From 2-02-FULL-45-10 sp046590235 (lineage in GTDB: Bacteria; Patescibacteriota; Patescibacteriia; Magasanikbacterales; GWA2-37-8): a stretch of DNA of 5,562 bases. Position 1 is the stretch's first letter. Each line of letters opens with the position of its first letter. This document shows, piece by piece, positions 4,906 to 5,562 of the stretch. The stretch lies in assembly GCA_046590235.1 (NCBI GenBank), contig JBKJTY010000023.1, forward strand, positions 1-5,562, given 5' to 3'. Below the pieces are notes generated by a model. The model did not search any database and was not told the origin of the DNA. It worked only from the letters and a program-made list of their open reading frames with translations. A program made the position numbers and the translations under genes.

Positions 4906-5439
4906 TTAATTACCAGTACTACTACAGCACTGAGGTGCAGCAGCTGGGCAATCAGTTGGGACACTAAAAATAAGCCGAGTACAACTAACTACACAAGTAC
5001 CACCAGCAGCAGTACAACTAATTGGTCCGGTAGCTGGGGTAACAGGTTGTTGCGCAGCCACACCCTTATCAAGCGATGTAAACACAAAACTTGTAATCGC
5101 ATAGGCTGCCATAACAATAATCAAACCGATAACCGCACCTTCAATAATACTTTTTGATTTATCTACCGCTTCAGTATTGCCACGAGCAATCATCCAAGTA
5201 AAACCTGCGTACAAAATAAGTAAGAAAAAAATGATACCGATCATGGATAGCGCAACGGAAATGATACTACCAACGACGCTCTCAACACTATCTCCACCAG
5301 CAAGCCCCAGTTTAAGCTCAGCTTTACCTGCCGCTTTTCCTAGTCCGTACTTATCTGTTTGAGCTAAAACAGGTGCAGCAGTTGTGAAAACTGCTGTAAA
5401 AATCGTTAAAGAAAGAATGATTTTAGAAAAAAGACCCAT
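4906..5439 (-). CDS. Pilin-like membrane protein with six-cysteine C-terminal tail, 177 residues
   Basis: The signal peptide is residues 1-26 (ending PVLAQ or just before it). TM1 (about 56-79) reads GSIISVALSMIGIIFFLLILYAG, the loop WMIARGNTEAVDKSKSIIEG, and TM2 (about 102-121) AVIGLIIVMAAYAITSFVF. A Pro/Thr/Ala-rich linker (about 126-139) leads to a compact tail with cysteines 142, 149, 153, 164, 171 and 172. The spacing is C-x6-C-x3-C-x10-C-x6-CC. Topology places the tail outside the membrane, and six cysteines could form three disulfides. The loop RGN and the ITSFVF after TM2 are shared with the 392-residue cysteine-rich paralog and not with the small members. The start lies 2 bases after the previous stop; no Shine-Dalgarno is seen. 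Function is unknown beyond the pilin-like architecture. Confidence 0.87.
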   Translation of the reverse strand: MGLFSKIILSLTIFTAVFTTAAPVLAQTDKYGLGKAAGKAELKLGLAGGDSVESVVGSIISVALSMIGIIFFLLILYAGFTWMIARGNTEAVDKSKSIIEGAVIGLIIVMAAYAITSFVFTSLDKGVAAQQPVTPATGPISCTAAGGTCVVSCTRLIFSVPTDCPAAAPQCCSSTGN

Positions 5440-5441
5440 AT

Positions 5442-5562
5442 TTAGACGCTCAAAATCCCACTACTCGTTTCACCACTCGTGGTCGCATTAACTAATTGCG
5501 TAATCACAAACGTGGCGATCGCGAATGCTGTTAAAATAATGGTAAGACCGATAACACCAGAA
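5442..5562 (-). CDS. C-terminal end of a further pilin-like protein (partial)
   Basis: The last 39 residues of a gene entering from the right edge read SGVIGLTIILTAFAIATFVI, then TQLVNATTSGETSSGILSV, with TAA at 5444-5442. The hydrophobic segment aligns with TM2 of the neighbouring pilin-like proteins (AVIGLIIVMAAYAITSFVF). It is followed by a short Ser/Thr-rich tail without cysteine. It ends 2 bases before the next ATG, so it belongs to the same operon. Its start and first helix are outside the window. It is more divergent than the others: F replaces the Y of the AYAIT motif. Confidence 0.75.
   Translation of the reverse strand, partial: SGVIGLTIILTAFAIATFVITQLVNATTSGETSSGILSV

Noticed and set aside
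3633..5562. CRISPR array, insertion sequence or att site linked to the tRNAs
   Set aside because: No regularly spaced repeats, transposase, integrase or duplicated tRNA 3' ends were found. The repetition is at protein level, from paralogous genes.

Overview
This window looks like chromosomal DNA from a Candidate Phyla Radiation (Patescibacteria) bacterium. The reasons are several tandem small 'signal peptide + two membrane helices' pilin-like genes carrying a WMTA-x-GNEEQVA loop, tightly packed genes mostly without Shine-Dalgarno sequences, a LabA-like NYN protein next to rpsO, and tRNA genes with no encoded CCA. The lineage is inferred from gene content and cannot be fixed more finely here. 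The standard code with TGA as a stop fits.

Layout from right to left, in transcription order. A minus-strand operon enters at 5562 and runs to about 2509. It holds the C-terminal end of one pilin-like gene, four complete pilin-like paralogs (177, 121, 140 and 154 residues) and a GT28/MGDG-synthase-type glycosyltransferase. Gene junctions are 2 to 9 bases. A 14-bp hairpin terminator at 2475-2507 ends the operon. It also serves two convergent plus-strand tRNA genes, tRNA-Arg(UCU) and tRNA-His(GUG). The tRNA-His gene has its own near-consensus promoter and a strongly foldable leader.

Left of the tRNAs a second minus-strand block begins. It starts with a sixth, much larger pilin-like paralog of 392 residues that carries a 26-cysteine ectodomain. 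Next is rpsO (ribosomal protein S15 with an acidic C-terminal extension), whose consensus promoter overlaps the stop codon of the 392-residue gene. Last is an NYN-domain (LabA/DUF88-like) protein that starts inside the end of rpsO and runs off the left edge.

Main points of interest. The pilin-like family splits into two sequence subgroups. The two members with cysteine-rich extracytoplasmic tails share extra core residues (RGN in the loop, ITSFVF after helix 2) that the small members lack. One tail has the six-cysteine spacing of beta-defensins. The other has 26 cysteines and an internal C-x3-C-x6-C duplication. A plausible reading is an envelope-spanning VirB2/TrbC-like system whose subunits carry disulfide-rich display domains, encoded together with a glycosyltransferase that may act on membrane glycolipids. 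That joint function is inference; only the architecture and gene order are directly visible.
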